A stretch of DNA of 64,000 nucleotides. It comes from Eubacteriaceae bacterium (GTDB taxonomy: Bacteria > Bacillota > Clostridia > Lachnospirales > Lachnospiraceae). The position numbers were made by a program, and so were the translations under genes. This document shows, piece after piece, positions 63,897 to 64,000 of this stretch (its first letter is position 1; the number at the start of each line of letters is the position of its first letter). The stretch is from assembly GCA_902363805.1 (NCBI GenBank), contig CABJBF010000001.1, positions 682,001-746,000 on the forward strand. Reading direction: 5' to 3'. Below the pieces are notes generated by a model. That model saw only the letters and a list, made by a program, of their open reading frames with translations. It ran no database searches and was not told the DNA's origin.

Positions 63897-63924
63897 GTTG
63901 TAAAATAAAATTATAGTGAAATTT

Positions 63925-63975
63925 AAGAACTATTTGACAATTATTATAGCAAATTGCCAAATAGTTCTTTTTTCA
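63925..63975 (+). terminator. Terminator of the importer operon
   Basis: AAGAACTATTTG (63925-63936) pairs with CAAATAGTTCTT (63958-63969), inner CAATT/AATTG stem, then a T-run. Confidence 0.85.
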
Positions 63976-64000
63976 AATTCAAAGAATCCCCCTGCAAATC

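Overview
The window is low-GC, AT-rich DNA with dense, mostly plus-strand genes. It has Firmicutes-type Shine-Dalgarno sites, a clpC-radA neighbourhood, FabK-type fatty acid synthesis, PyrK/PyrD class 1B, a large fused PurL and surface proteins ending in a Lys-rich fn3-like module. Together these point to a clostridial gut bacterium, most likely Lachnospiraceae. I cannot name the species. The window is chromosomal; I see no CRISPR array, phage, plasmid origin or IS transposase.

Layout. 1-1.4 kb: the 3' end of purL. 1.5-3.2 kb: a DUF308 membrane protein and a divergent DegV protein. 3.3-8.3 kb: a pyrimidine operon, pyrC-pyrF-pyrK-pyrD-pyrE, from one clear promoter, with repeat elements in two of its spacers. 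8.3-11.9 kb: VanZ-like protein, small membrane protein, HD nucleotidase-like protein, M29 aminopeptidase. 11.9-15.7 kb: purE, purM, purN, purD from a strong promoter. 15.8-22.3 kb: a cadherin-like anchored protein, clpC, a small conserved protein, a 470-bp gene-free block of palindromes and direct repeats, and radA. 22.3-29.4 kb: two secreted Ig-like proteins, a remnant of a third, tRNA-Trp, an orphan small-RNA candidate and a GNAT-methyltransferase fusion. 29.5-30.4 kb: an ECF sigma factor with a small membrane partner. 30.5-40.1 kb: a type II fatty acid synthesis operon (acpP, fabK, fabD, fabG, fabF, accB, fabZ, accC, accD, accA) plus a nitronate monooxygenase-like protein. 40.2-46.1 kb: L,D-transpeptidase, TPR membrane protein, secreted transglutaminase-like protein, Nudix hydrolase. 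46.5-57.2 kb: a secreted glucan-related locus with a GH81 endo-beta-1,3-glucanase between two cassettes, each a large secreted protein followed by a 50-residue peptide and a terminator. 57.4-58.6 kb: a 68-residue peptide and a YitT protein. 58.7-64 kb: a BMP-family nucleoside ABC importer.

How the genes fit together: the left third is nucleotide biosynthesis, and the right end is a probable nucleoside importer that would feed the same pools. The centre makes envelope lipid. The rest is largely envelope: secreted Ig/fn3 proteins, peptidoglycan cross-linking and extracellular glucan attack. The most unusual items are the two leader-conserved 50-residue peptides, an 82-nt element carrying a 7-codon minigene upstream of pyrE and of the TPR gene, a 39-nt hairpin element upstream of an HD nucleotidase gene and purE, an orphan RNA gene candidate beside tRNA-Trp, and twin promoters ahead of the ECF sigma gene and acpP.
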